From Casuarina equisetifolia (lineage: Eukaryota > Streptophyta > Magnoliopsida > Fagales > Casuarinaceae): a DNA stretch of 64,000 bases. The stretch spans positions 9,059,501 to 9,123,500 of the forward strand of contig CM052361.1 in NCBI GenBank assembly GCA_028551475.1, given 5' to 3'. Positions 11,735-23,504 of this stretch are shown piece by piece. The first letter of the stretch is position 1. Every line of letters starts with the position of its first letter. The notes under the pieces were generated by a model. The model worked only from the letters and a program-made list of their open reading frames with translations. It was not told the DNA's origin and did no database searches. The translations under genes and the position numbers were made by a program.

Positions 11735-12800
11735 GCTTTCAGTACGATTCCTCGTTCATCTGATATGGCTGTCACTTTAATGGTGATGTGATAATTTGCT
11801 TTGGCCTCATCATTGCCGATGGCCCACCATGTTTCCTTTTGTTGTAAGGCTCTGTTTCTAATGATTAAGCTTTTAAAGAACTTGCATTTCAATTGTGCGA
11901 AGAAGTTTATGCTCCGCCCATCAGCGCCCTGTTCTCTGACTGATACTCCACAGAAATAGGACGGAAGAACTTTGGCTTGTCGATTTGTCTTCCTCCGAAA
12001 AGTCGTTACGATGGGACTTGACCAGCTCGGGAATGGTAGGACTGGATACCATTCTCGTGATATCGGGTCTGTTCGAGTTCTTTTGCTGTGGTTTCAGACG
12101 ATGATGGTCAAAATGATAAAGTTTCTTAATTCTGTAAATCAAGAATCGATTCCTCCCTTCGTTTGAAATTAGTTCAAGTTCCAAGAACTCCGTCATTAAC
12201 TTTGTTCAAGAATTGGCTTCCAATTTCCTGCATGTTGCGGACTCACTCCAGTTGTCTGCTGGGAATTAAAGCAAAGCCGCCTTCATTTTGTGGAAACACT
12301 CCAAAAAGGAGCTCCAAGTGTCTTCCATGGATTTATGTAGAGGGAAGCTTCCTCGTCCCAACCCGCTCGAGATGGACCGCATTGAAGAGGTTCACATGCC
12401 AAGTAAGAAGATTTTCTGGAGCAGAACGGCCCCACACTAGACTGATCCCTAGTCCATGCAGTTCATGGCTTAGGTCATGCAAGTTGTGTCTTTTCTCGAT
12501 AAGAAGCATTAATTAATTCCCTGACTAAGAAGAAATGAATGGACTTGAAAAGGGACAGGGAACTGCAAAATGAACGGTGATAAACCCAGAGGTGGACCAG
12601 AAATCAAATTGATAAAGCCATTGAACCTCTAAAATAATATGAGATACTTAGAACTTAAATTCCGATATTATAATAAAAATGATATTATACTCCACTTTAA
12701 ATATTGGTTGCCTCTTGTTATTGGTATTTACAAGGAACTGTCATTGACTAAGAAGATGAGGTCAATGATGTCAGATAACACATTCACAAGCACAGCTTGT
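11735..12800. other. Spacer between GILT copies 1 and 2
   Basis: The first part is the likely 3' UTR of copy 1. Open frames at 11921-12196 (minus) and 12163-12516 (plus) have no recognisable motif and overlap in antisense, so I do not call them. Nothing else is seen. Confidence 0.5.
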
Positions 12801-12808
12801 TCGAACAT

Positions 12809-12815
12809 TATAAAT
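12809..12815 (+). promoter_or_regulatory. TATA box of second GILT gene
   Basis: TATAAAT lies 34 bases before the ATG at 12849, which implies a very short 5' UTR. If transcription instead starts further upstream, this box is not used. Confidence 0.4.
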
Positions 12816-12848
12816 TCACACGGGCTCTTTGTACTTGGTGCGAGGCAA

Positions 12849-14948
12849 ATGGCTTCTTCCAGGTTATTTTTCACATGCATAGCAGCGTTATTCTTCTACT
12901 TCCTATCCCCCTCTGACGCCTCTTCTTCTTACCCTCACGGTGGTCGCTTCCAGGTCTCTGCTGTTAATTCCCAGAAGGTTAATCTTTCTCTCTACTACGA
13001 CACCTTGTGTCCATCCTGCGCCACCTTCATCGTGAAAAATCTCTACGGAATCTTCGACAAAGATCTCATCACCATCATCAACCTCCGGCTGGTTCCTTGG
13101 GGCAAAGCTAACGTCAATAAATCTAACAACGCCATTGTCTGTCAGGTCTCATTTTCTTCCCCATTTGCTCTTGTAATCTGCTCAGGAATTGGAGATTTCT
13201 TTTTCTGTCCGTCTGTTGGGGAAGAAGCTGCAGAAAAACTTTTATGTAGTTTTAAACTTTAGCGTTGTGGTTCACAAGCTAGGGACTATTTTCTCGGCAA
13301 TCAAACGGGGAGTATTTGTCAATGCAGCTCCAGTTTGAAGTTTCACAAGACATATTTTCAAACTTCATTCATTTACCAACATGTGGGCCCCTCTTTTTTT
13401 TTTTTTTTTTTTTTTTAATTTTTAATTTTTTTAAAACTTTTTTTTTTTTTTTTTCTGGAATGATAATTCATTTTCTGCTTACCCAATCTTTTGGCATCAC
13501 GTAGTTACAGCAAGCAGATTACAACAGCAATGTGTAATCGTGGTGACAAAATTAGTGACAATGGTAAAAGAGTTATTTTTGTCTATGCAAAATAAGGTGA
13601 TTCGAATTAAGAATCTTAAGATAAAAAACTAATAATTCTGTCACTCAGTTATTAACTTTAATTTTTAGGAGACTTAGGTTGTATATTATCGAAAGTGAGT
13701 GAATATTATAAAAAAAATTTGTTCCAAATTAGGTAAATTTTTGGTAGGTTTTTGTGGTTGCCTAATGTGGGTGAATTTTGCCAAAATTTTGCAGCATGGT
13801 CCCGATGAATGCCTACTCAACACTCTGCAAGCGTGCGCCATTAACGTCTTCCATGATGTGGTAAGACTGATTTCTGCCCCTCACTATTACCCAGTGCTAA
13901 ATTCAGCTGCAAGCTTTAATCAATCCAGAGAGAATAAAGCAATGTCTCAAAAAGAATTCGCCTCCTTCCACCCCTGGCCTGAATGTTCCCTCTATTTCTG
14001 TACTTTTCCTGTTGGCTCTCTGCACTTTTGTGCTTTTCTTTCTCTGTAGTTTTTTTCTTTCTCCACAACAGAAGGAAGATCGAATTACAGCCTCCTGATA
14101 ATGCATTGATGAACTTTATGGTTTTCTTCTTCGTTTAGTTTCCTTGTAAGTACCAATGTAGATGTGGTTTTCAGATCTCAGATCGTTTTGTTGCAGAACA
14201 AGCATTATGCTTTGATTCACTGCTTTGAGTTTCTAGTCATTGAGGGAAGGCAGAAAAATTGGGAAAGTTGTTTCGACAATCTGGGGTTGCCAAAGAAGGC
14301 CGTTTTAGAGTGCTATGTCAGTGGAAATGGAACCAAGGTTTGCTTCATCCTTTTGAAAATTTGATTTTGCTTAATTTTCAGTGTTATCACTTTTACCATT
14401 CATCACTCAATTGATGAACTCTAAGGCCTGAGGTATACTGCTTTCCCAATCCATTGAACGGTGATCTCTAAAAGGAATTTGACATGCAGCTTATCCAAAA
14501 CTATGCTGATGAAACTGCTCATCTCAATCCATCTTGTGCATATGTTCCATGGTTGGTGGTCAATAATCGGCCACTCAAAGAGGTTAGTCCCTAGTAACCT
14601 TTATTAAAATCAGGTATTCATAAACGAAAATTCTTGTACGAAGTACTTTTTTAACATTAGGACGAGAATTTGTTAAAAAAGTAGTATATATTTCACGTTA
14701 TTTAAGTTTTGTCTTGATATTTTCTTTCAAAGTGAAATACTTAATCCTTTCTTTATGAGTCAATTTTAAAGAAAAAAAATAAGTTTTTTTTATAGTCTTT
14801 TTAGCTTCAGCCCCTTTCTTCCTCCTCCCAAGGCGTTTGATGATTGTTTCTGCAGGACTATCAAAATTTTGTAGCCTATGTCTGCAAGGCATACAAAGGC
14901 AATGGTGCACCCACCGTCTGCAAACAATTTGGACACAAGATCAACTAG
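12849..14948 (+). CDS. GILT-type thiol reductase, copy 2
   Basis: Five exons: 12849-13145, 13795-13860, 14197-14337, 14490-14582 and 14856-14948. All are phase 0 with GT-AG borders; the product has 229 residues. The Met at 12849 was chosen over upstream in-frame ones because it begins a clear signal peptide (residues 1-25). The active site is C54-P-S-C57 (YYDTLCPSCATF), with Ser where copy 1 has Tyr, but both Cys are kept. CQHGPDEC and the downstream Cys of the GILT signature are at residues 98-114. Intron 1 carries T-runs near 13393-13458. The C-terminus stops about 12 residues after the last Cys and lacks the tail of copies 1 and 3. Exon order and phases match copy 1, so the genes arose by tandem duplication. 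It is probably an active secreted or vacuolar reductase. Confidence 0.92.
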
Positions 14949-15945
14949 AAGGCATATCCATCTATTAAACCTTCCATATATGTAAAAACTAGAAGACCAG
15001 GCCTGTTTAAGCTAAAGAATTTCCAGGGCAACTAAAAGCTTCATTAACGCACCTTACGAAGGAAGCTTCAGAAGGATTTAAATATTTTGGCCCCTTTAAT
15101 TCGTAGTTAAAAAAGCTTTTCTCTCAAAATGGTAGATGAAGCACCTTAGACGTTTTGACAATTCCAAAGGAAGAAAACCAATGACTTAAAAAGTTGATGT
15201 AATTAATTTAAATCCTCACCAAGAAGAAAAGCCGATCCATTCAACAGACAATGGTCTTCTTAATCAGCAGGCACTTGGGGAATGCTTCCACTTTCTCACT
15301 TTAGCATGGTTTCACATAAGCAAAAGAGATAAACATGGCGATAGGATACAAGGAAAATGCTTACCATTCTTTGGAAAATTTTTTACCCCTCGATTAAAGG
15401 TTTGTCGCCTTTTCAAGTTACAAAAAACACTTTGATCTTATATAGAAATGTTGAAACCTTTTACAAAGGAGTTTTCTCTATGGCATTTACTCATGACCAC
15501 TGATTATAAATGTGGAAAAACCCTATGTTTTGTTGTCCAAGTATAAGTTCCAATAACTATTAAGTGCTTTTTGTGGAATCAATAGAGGAATTTTATAGTG
15601 GGATAAGTACACAATGCTGAAGTTGGCGAAGTTATTATCTTCCTACTAAAGCTTCCCACTTAGTTAATGGCTCAATAACTGACTATTCACAATCCAAGAC
15701 AAGGCCTTCTACCAAACAACATTTAAGTTTACAGCAAAAGATACACAATTCTGACCTCTGCAAAGTCCTGGAACTCACCGTCGAGCTTCCCACTATCATC
15801 TCACACCTTAGCAATTAGAACAAAAGTTAGGGATCATCTCCATGAGTCATCACGCAGAACCATGCACATGGTCATTAATCAGGTCAAGAAATGAAGAGAA
15901 GGTGCCAACCACCTTCATGAACCACTGCGCATGATGGTTCAGGGA
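14949..15945. other. Spacer between GILT copies 2 and 3
   Basis: This comprises the 3' UTR of copy 2 and upstream sequence of copy 3. No coding region, repeat or RNA gene could be supported. Confidence 0.5.
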
Positions 15946-15955
15946 TCTATATAAA
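15946..15955 (+). promoter_or_regulatory. TATA box of third GILT gene
   Basis: TCTATATAAA is a strong TATA box 46 bases before the ATG at 16001, so transcription probably starts near 15980. Confidence 0.7.
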
Positions 15956-16000
15956 TCCATACTAGATGAGAGCTACGTTCAATGTGCCAAGCTCTCTGCA

Positions 16001-17685
16001 ATGGCTCTCCCTAGATTCTTCTTCTCCATTTTTCTAACCTCTCTCCTGTTCACGTTCATCTTTCCATCCCCTTCTTCTGCTGAATATGCTAGCATCAAAA
16101 GAACAGGTCCTCCATCTCCACGGACTGGATTATATCAAGCCAAAAGTCCTGAAACTTCCCCTTCTTCTGCTGAATATGCTAGCATCAAAAGAACGGGTCC
16201 TCCATCTCCACGGGCAGGATTATATCAAGCCAAAAGTCCTGAAACTTCCCCTGGATCGTATCAAATCAAAGTTCCTGAATATCGTGGCACCAAGCCATCA
16301 AATACTGCGGAACCCTCGAAGGTTGAACATTATCGAGTCAAACTTCCGAAGGTCAATCTGTCTGTGTATTATGAAGCACTCTGTCCATACAGCGCGGCGT
16401 TCATAAAAAATGACCTTGTGAGACTGTTTGAGGAAGATCTGATTGACATTGTTGATCTCAAGCTTGTTCCATGGGGCAATGCTCATCTCGATAGAGACAA
16501 CAAGACCATCATTTGTCAGGTTGCATTCCGATTCTCATCATTTTTCTTCGTCGCAAATGATGAAAGAGGCTCCTTTTCACGTTTCATCTCTTTGATTGTT
16601 TTCGGTATTAACGTTTTGCAGCATGGCCCCGATGAATGCTACCTGAATTGTATTGAAGCCTGCGCCATCAACATCTGGCCGGAAGTGGTAAAACCAGCTC
16701 TCACAGCCTGCGGCTGCATCGTTAGCTTCGTTCTTGTTTTCCTGTTCTTGCACCGATATTAGAGCCAAATGCTTTTATCTGCATTTAATTATTCTTTTAA
16801 TTCATCTTTATTTAATTATTAATAATTTAAATCATCATATTTTTTTTCATGCTTAATTACATTATCTATATCTTAGCAATAATCATACGTTTAATTTTTC
16901 TCTTCTTTTAACAACTACCGTGAAGGAAGAAGTTAAACACTTTCTTACAGTTTGCACCGGCCGATGCTGAACCTAATCACTAATTTGCCAGATGCTAACA
17001 AAATATGTTAACCCTAGTTACACTACCTCTCTGATGCAGAAGAAACATTTCAAGTTCATTCACTGCGTTGAGAGGCACGCCCTTGAACACAAGCAACTGG
17101 GGGAACACACATGGAGGTCTTGCTGTCAAGAACTGGGGTTGAGTCCAAACTCTGTTTCTGCATGCTACAAGAGTGGCCATGGGAGAGAGGTAAAAGCTTC
17201 ATCGCCTCATAGCATCATCTTCTTATCCACCATTTTTATACGTTGAATCAGTTCAATCGGTGAGAGACCTCTAATGTTTCTGCATGATGAACTGATTTGC
17301 AGTTCTTACTACGTTACTCTGAGGAAACAAGTCGCCTTTACCCCCCTCATACATACGTACCATGGGTGGTGGTGAACAACTTTCCAATTCATGATGTTAG
17401 CACCGATTCTCTCTCTCCTCTTCTCTCCCTCTTTCCCTCTTTCTCTAACTATTTCCTCAATCCGTTCTGCAGGATTTCAAAAACTTTGTTCACTATGTAT
17501 GCAAGGCTTACACAGGCCATCTGAGGTTAAGGGCCTGCGAACCGTTTTCAAACAAGATCAACTTAGATGGTGCCGGAAATCCAAAACCGGCCGACAATGA
17601 TGCTGAATCGGAGAAAATACCAGTTTACCACCACGCAAAGCTTCGTGGACGCAGCAATGTTCTAGAAAGGGAACTTCCGGCCTAA
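16001..17685 (+). CDS. GILT-like protein, copy 3, with CXXS active site and N-terminal repeat
   Basis: Five exons: 16001-16519, 16622-16687, 17040-17189, 17303-17395 and 17473-17685. All are phase 0; the product has 346 residues. A signal peptide (residues 1-27) is followed by a 30-residue Pro/Ser/Tyr-rich unit repeated twice (24-53 and 54-83) and a further basic linker with YQIKVPEY and YRVKLPKV. The GILT domain then starts near residue 117. The usual CXXC is C128-P-Y-S131: the second active-site Cys is Ser (codon AGC, 16391-16393). The rest of the signature, CQHGPDEC and the downstream Cys, is intact. CXXS forms of thioredoxin-fold enzymes can form mixed disulfides but cannot do normal dithiol reduction, so a binding, isomerase-like or lost activity is inferred. 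The tail after the last Cys is about 50 residues, polar. Confidence 0.9.
16070..16249 (+). repeat. 90-bp coding tandem duplication in GILT copy 3
   Basis: Two adjacent 90-bp units, 16070-16159 and 16160-16249, differ at 3 positions by eye. The repeat keeps the reading frame and duplicates 30 residues containing EYASIKRTGPPSPR and GLYQAKSPETS. Confidence 0.93.
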
Positions 17686-18223
17686 TTACCTTCTGCTTTA
17701 TCCGTCATGGCCAGTCTGCTACTACGCAAAGACAATAAGTCAGCAGCGCATTGATAGTGTCAGGTTGAGTAGCTCTTTTTCTGAATATCAGAGTTTTTAG
17801 AGCATAGACAATGTACTTGCGGTTTGAGTATAAATGGAAAGTTATATATTTTGGAATATGTTACTTTTGGTAAGCCCATAAAGTCTTGGAAATCAGATTT
17901 GACCACGTTAAGCTGAATTGATAACAGCCCAACCAATCCTGATAATGTATTAAATTTCAGATCTCATTTGCAGTATAAAGTTGTCACTGTGACTAGTTAT
18001 TGGAATATTACATCATTTCAAAAGCATTATGTTTCTTGAATGAGACACAAGTGAAAGAAAGAAACTAAAATGCAACCATAAGAGATCAGAAAATTCTGTT
18101 CTACATTAACTCATAAGACACAAACCAGAGATTACAACCCCCAAGAAGCGAAAAAGAGAAGACCAAGCAAGAAAAGAAAAGGCGTAAAGCAATTAGCAGA
18201 TCATATTATACATGTAAAATCCA
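17686..18223. other. Convergent spacer between GILT copy 3 and SPC24
   Basis: Both flanking genes end here, so it should hold two 3' UTRs. No other feature is seen. Confidence 0.5.
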
Positions 18224-21200
18224 TCACGAACTTATCATTTTCCAAATGCCATTACATACATCAAACGAGTCTATCTTCTTCGGATCAAATTCAAACCTCT
18301 CAACCACCTTTTTATCTCTATCCACAACATCTGCAATCGGTAAGGGTTAAGGAGAACGGAGCTTTGATGATATTTGGAGACAGACAACATAGCTACGTAA
18401 AGGAAAGTAATAAATATGCTAAAGTTCAACAGAAGGATACGGCCGGAAATTCTGGACTTGTCATCCAAGTCAGGGATAATATTTGTGACGGACGCGTAGA
18501 GTGAAAGCATCCTCCTGCAAGATATCACAGAAACGTATATTTTTCAGATTCGTGGAACTTTGTCTCTTATTTGTAGAAAGAGGGAGTTAATCTAACAATG
18601 TGACGAAGTAGGTGATACAACCCTCGAATTTATCTTATAAGAAAAATAGTATGGTGAATGCTGCAAAGGCCCCAGTATTCTTCAAAAGAATGTCTGGCAA
18701 CTTCTAAAGCACACCAGAGCGCTTTAGTAAACCAAGAGCCATAATATAGTGAAAAATGGCAGGAACATTTAGGTTGTGCCGCGTGACAGTTACACCTAGA
18801 CAATCTGTGAATTTAAACCATCTCCTAGGTGAATTTACACCTACCGTCTGTCTAACCCACACAAGGAAGAGTCATTAACATTCGTGCAGGAAAACGTTCA
18901 CTAGAAATAAACTAGTTGTTACAGCTATGAATAATCAGAAAATGACACTATCTGGCCTGAAGACTTCAACACATTAGAAACTTGTATTGTTTTTATCAGG
19001 ATTATTACAACGAACAGCAGTTATCCTGCCGTTCTAAGAGAAGAAGATTCAATCCCACAAACTCCATGGTCAACTACTTCAGATACCTTAAACCGAAAAA
19101 AAAAGAAGGAAGATAACTTAAACCAAATCTCTAAGATTGCCTACAAGATCATAAGAACATATTTGAGAAGTAAACTCTAAGAATAACTTTAAAATGTACA
19201 GAGGCTCCCACAAAGGAAATAAGAATACGCCCATAAACACAATACACTTCAAAATGTTCCAATACTGGTTAAGCTTATTTTAGTTAATTAATCTCTTTGA
19301 CTGGTTATGCAAGACTAGTTTACTCATTCACATAGGATGTAGAGATTCAGAAAGCCGTGGCAGTAATGGCATGCAAAACTTGACACTGACGAAAGAACAT
19401 AACCACTTTCTCAAGCTGTCAGTGTAAGACACAAAGATGAAGTGCTCAATAACTACTCATCTAAGTCTGTTGCTTGACCATATTATCATTGTGTACTTAC
19501 TATTCTCACAAAGAATATATTCATGTATGAAATCTCAAGATGTTATACTTTTAGAAGAATATACTTACTTTTCCTTGAGCTCATCCTGCTCAAGTTTCTT
19601 CAGAGTCTGCATTCGTTCTTGATTGGAAATCCTTTGGACGTCTAGATCATTAATCTCATTGCTAATAGCTGTGTTGGATAGAAAAGATACTAAAACAATC
19701 AACATCATCAACATAAAACCAATAATCTGAAAAAAGTCATGTCCGGAGTTGACCAGATACTTATCTAAGCCAATCCATAAGCGAATGCTCTTTATTGATT
19801 TCCTCCTCTAATTCTTTCTCAAGGAGATCGATTTCTGCATCTGCAGCAGTCGCAGATTTTGCCTCCTCTGTTTTCTTCTTGCACACATCTATCTTTTTCT
19901 GATAATCTGCTTCACAAAAGAACATGTCAAGGACGTGATATAGCCACAAGATGAAAAGACCGGCATAAAGCAACTGAGATTCCTCCTTTGGGGTATAGCA
20001 TGTGGTCAAAGAACGCCCTCCCGTCTATGATGTTGACCGTGTCTTAAGTTTTACACGGAAAAGATAATTAATTGGTAATAGCTATAACGCTATTACAATT
20101 TCAGCTTCTCCATCTTAAGTGCATAATTAAAGTAAGATAAACTTTACACTTACATCTTATCCTCATTCCTAATTATCAAAAATCTTTACAATCTTTACAG
20201 GTTATCATTAAATTTTTTTATGAAAAACAATAAAGAATGGAGTGGGGGTCTTCCAGGTTCAAGTCCCGCTGGGTGCATGTCCAATTTACCAATCTTGTAA
20301 CAATTATGAGAAAATGATACAGTTCGGAATTTTCACAATAACTTAATTCCTTCGGGAAACATAAATTTATGAGAACCAGCTTATCAAGAGCTGTGAGCTT
20401 CAAAGGATAAAAAGGGGCAAGAAAAAAGTCAACTGATTTAGAAAAAACTGTAAGAGTTAACAAATAAAATCCCTAACACAAGAAAAACAGGAAGAATTTT
20501 CCCCTAAATGTTAAGATGGAGCACTCACTTAATTCTTACTTTAAGGTGAACCAAGTGAGTTTCATAGACATATAACCAATCGATAGGGTATCTTTCAGTT
20601 TGATTACTCCTATTCTGAGCCATGGTTGATTCTCCATCCATACATTCTTCGATACCTTTCTCTCACTCCACTCTTGGGGCGTACTCCATCACACGATCCA
20701 CCCTTTCCCCTCCACTCATTTGCGGCTCAAGCTGCCTCTCTATCCCCTTTTACAGCAATTGAGATTCTATAGATAGCTATACAAGGTACTCTGCGAGTTG
20801 GTATGCATTACAATCAATCACCACCTACTGGCACTAATCACAGTTGCACAATTTTCTCTACCACCACAATCATGAAAGGCCAAATTAGGCCCTATTGCAT
20901 ACTACAGAGACCTGAGCTTACCAAAACCCCAATTACACAAAATCTGAAATGACCTTACTTTTCCGCAACCTGTCAGAGTCGAGCTTCAAACCCATACAAT
21001 CTCCACCGATTCCTACTCACCACCACCCAAAGCCACACAGTCCAAACACGAATTTACATCTCCTCACAAGTCTAGTAACACAAAACAATTTGTGTTAGGC
21101 GTGAGTCGTACTTCGACAAGTATTTTTTGACGCCTAACATGAACTAAACACCGAAAGCTTAATTACTCCAAACTAAAATCACATTCATTTACATCTTGCG

Positions 21201-21475
21201 CGATTCAAGCTCTTCAAGACAGAATATAAACCATTAACCACATTCATTGACCATTACAGACCTTGAAACGAAAACTAAAGAGACCGTACAAACAGACCTT
21301 GAAGCGAGGTCTGGACCTCGTTAAAATCCGCTTCACAGGCAGAACGTAGGGCTTTGGAGTGTTCAAGACACTGCTTGATGTTGTCGACGTCTCTCTTGTC
21401 CTTCAAAACCCGCACGAGGTCGTCGCTGAACGAGATCAACCGCTCCACATCGATGTTTTTAGAGGATTCGCCCAT
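18224..21475 (-). CDS. SPC24: SPC24 kinetochore subunit (NDC80 complex)
   Basis: Five exons: 21475-21298, 19906-19765, 19670-19569, 18514-18441 and 18330-18224. They total 603 nt, or 200 residues, the usual length for plant SPC24 (Arabidopsis MUN, At3g08880, from memory). An in-frame Met three codons upstream (21484) is an alternative start; MGESSKNIDVERLISFSDDL fits the family better. Residues 60-135 are charged and coiled-coil-like (DYQKKIDVCKKKTEEA, LLEKELEEEINKEHSL). The C-terminal globular part has LSLYASVTNIIPDLDD and VVDRDKKVVERFEFDP. SPC24 pairs with SPC25 and links the NDC80 complex to the inner kinetochore. Intron 2 can only keep the frame and the family sequence LRxISNEI as an AT-AC intron. 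Intron 4 is U12-type. If intron 2 is not spliced, the protein truncates at about residue 108. Confidence 0.9.
18331..18440 (-). other. U12-type intron (intron 4 of SPC24)
   Basis: The donor is GTATCCTT, the U12 5' splice consensus. TCCTTAAC, the U12 branch-site consensus, lies about 14-16 nt before the acceptor TTGCAG. The intron is 110 nt, with GT-AG ends, and phase 1 closes exactly to give an in-frame C-terminal exon. Confidence 0.9.
19671..19764 (-). other. AT-AC intron (intron 2 of SPC24)
   Basis: On the minus strand the exon ends CTTAG, followed by ATAAGTATCT, and the intron ends CCAACAC before AGCTATTAGC. This 94-nt AT-AC reading gives codons for LRAISNEIND with all phases closing. No GT donor exists between the upstream coding part and the in-frame TAA. 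No U12 branch site (TCCTTAAC) is visible, so it resembles the rare U2-type ATAAGT...AC class. Confidence 0.7.
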
Positions 21476-21484
21476 TTTCTTCAA

Positions 21485-23340
21485 CTGCCTCTCACCGGAT
21501 CGGTCTCTTTGGTTGCCAGGGGTTTCAAAATCTCCCTTTCAACTCCGATTGAAGTAAAAACACGAAAGCTTGAAATCAAGGGTTGTTGAATGCCTTCGGC
21601 TTCGAATTTGGGAGCCAAAGACCTTTTTCGCGATAGCGGGAAACTCGAGAAAGATAGAGAGGGAAGGAGCTCTAACGAGTAGAGAATTCGAACGAAAAGG
21701 CTATTAATTAATAACACGAGGTTCAAACCGTAGTCTTTTTAAATTTTTTGCATTAGAATAAAACATCCGAATCTGTATAATAGACTTCCATATACAACGG
21801 CAACCTTATAAACTTCATAATTTTCTTCCATGTTTTTATTTATTTTTAGCAACGAAAAGACATATTTGGAGTTAATTCTGCTTAGTAGGTTTGTGCAGTT
21901 TATTCTCGTTAAATCAATTATACTTTTTTGATATTTGTAATATTCTTTTAATTTTTTTTAAATAGTCGATGAAACAAGTCAATATATATTTGGAATTTTT
22001 ATTTTTATTAGTCTTAGCATTTATTTAAAAGTTTTAGATTAGAGAGTTGAAATAAATTAAATATTCAGTTAGAAGATATAATTTTTTTTTTTAAGTCTAG
22101 AGTGAAGTACATTCTTATTTATTTATTTTTGATACATAAAGAGAGGTGTAAGGATATGGTTGGTAACAGAAGATTTTTTTTTTTTTTTTAAAAACGATAC
22201 CCTAACAAATTTTATTAATATCAATAATGCTGAACATAATAATCATACCTTAAGTAAATATAGCATGCATGATATAATTTTAACTCTTAAAGAAAAACAA
22301 ATCACATATATATTAAATTGTCACGTATTATTAAAAGTAGACACAAAAATATATTAGATATCATATTTATTTAACTTTATAGTAATTTATAATTACGTAA
22401 GCCTGATTCTTTAACATAATCATCTAAGTATAGATGAGATAATAAGTCAAGTTACTCAAAAATTGGCACATTTTGAACAATGTGGCCATGATTGGTGGGA
22501 TGATTTGCTGCAATGTTCCTTTCACAATGTACATGATACACAAGTGCATATAAATGAATCATAGACAAACATTTATGTATGGCATACTTCAATTTTCATA
22601 GAGTTTTTCATTGTTTGAGTGGATATTAAATTAAATAAAAAGAATATGAATCAATAACCAAATATACTTGATTTCATGCATGACATATTTTAAGGTCTTC
22701 TAATAATGTATATGCTTATGTCTCTATACTACTTTTAGGATAACATGAGATCTTTGACTCTAATTTATTAAGTTATTAATGAATTAGAAAATGATTTTAT
22801 TTGTAAAAAATATAATAGATTATATTATATATATATTTTTTATAAAGACAATCATGCATAAATTTGGTGATAAATTTGGAGTAATAAATTTCAAGTAATA
22901 CTTACTCTAAATTGAATTAGGTGTTTGGATTGATAAAATCTTAATATATATATTTTTTTATTTTTTTAACGGTAAATAGATTGCAAGGGAGTTGGGTATC
23001 AAATTAAAACCTTTCATGTTAAGTTTACATTAGCTACTAACTAACTGAGTGACATGTTTATTTACACATATTACTTTACTCTTAAATATAAGAAAATATT
23101 TTCTATACAAACCCAATCTCACAAGCAAAATGATACTTTGCTTGCTAATCGAGAATTACTGTGGCAGAGGTAGCCCCATCCACAACAGGATTCCGATGCC
23201 TTATCTACCCAATCAGGAGCCCTCGGCGAACGTCATCCCGACCCGAACCTCTCAATTTTTCACTCCCACTCTCTGTCTGGAGTGTATTTCACTGTGGTTT
23301 TCCGATAAAATCTAAAACCACCAGGCCACTGTGTCTCAGC
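21485..23340. other. AT-rich intergenic region between SPC24 and UBA1
   Basis: Divergent promoters are expected at both ends. The middle (about 21740-23150) is very AT-rich with poly-T/poly-A runs and no coding region. Nothing further is seen. Confidence 0.55.
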
Positions 23341-23352
23341 TCGCCGCCGTTG

Positions 23353-23360
23353 AAACCCTA
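23353..23360 (+). promoter_or_regulatory. Telo-box upstream of UBA1
   Basis: AAACCCTA lies about 145 bases before the start codon, probably in the leader or core promoter, as in many plant housekeeping genes. Confidence 0.55.
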
Positions 23361-23504
23361 ACAAAAATCGAGAATTCCTCAGGGTTGCGTCCTCTTCTTC
23401 TCCATAGTCGACCTCGGTATCTCTCTCTACCTCGTTGTTTCATTTCTACGCGTTTTTACTTTGTCGTCTCGTTAAATTCGTAGTTAGCTCTTGTTATAAC
23501 GGAA

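Noticed and set aside
12163..12516. 117-residue plus-strand open frame between GILT copies 1 and 2
   Set aside because: Basic, Ser/Cys-rich random-looking product and no family resemblance; overlaps an equally plausible antisense frame.
13393..13458. Long T-runs in GILT copy 2 intron 1 as a possible terminator or poly-A tail of a retroinsert
   Set aside because: No element body or target duplication next to it; ordinary intronic T-tract.
20240..20275. tRNA-like sequence with GGTTCAAGTCCCG (B-box) in SPC24 intron 1
   Set aside because: No matching A-box, acceptor stem or anticodon arm could be folded around it; at most a SINE remnant.
22080..23000. AT-rich stretch as a matrix-attachment region or origin
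   Set aside because: Base composition alone does not support such a call.
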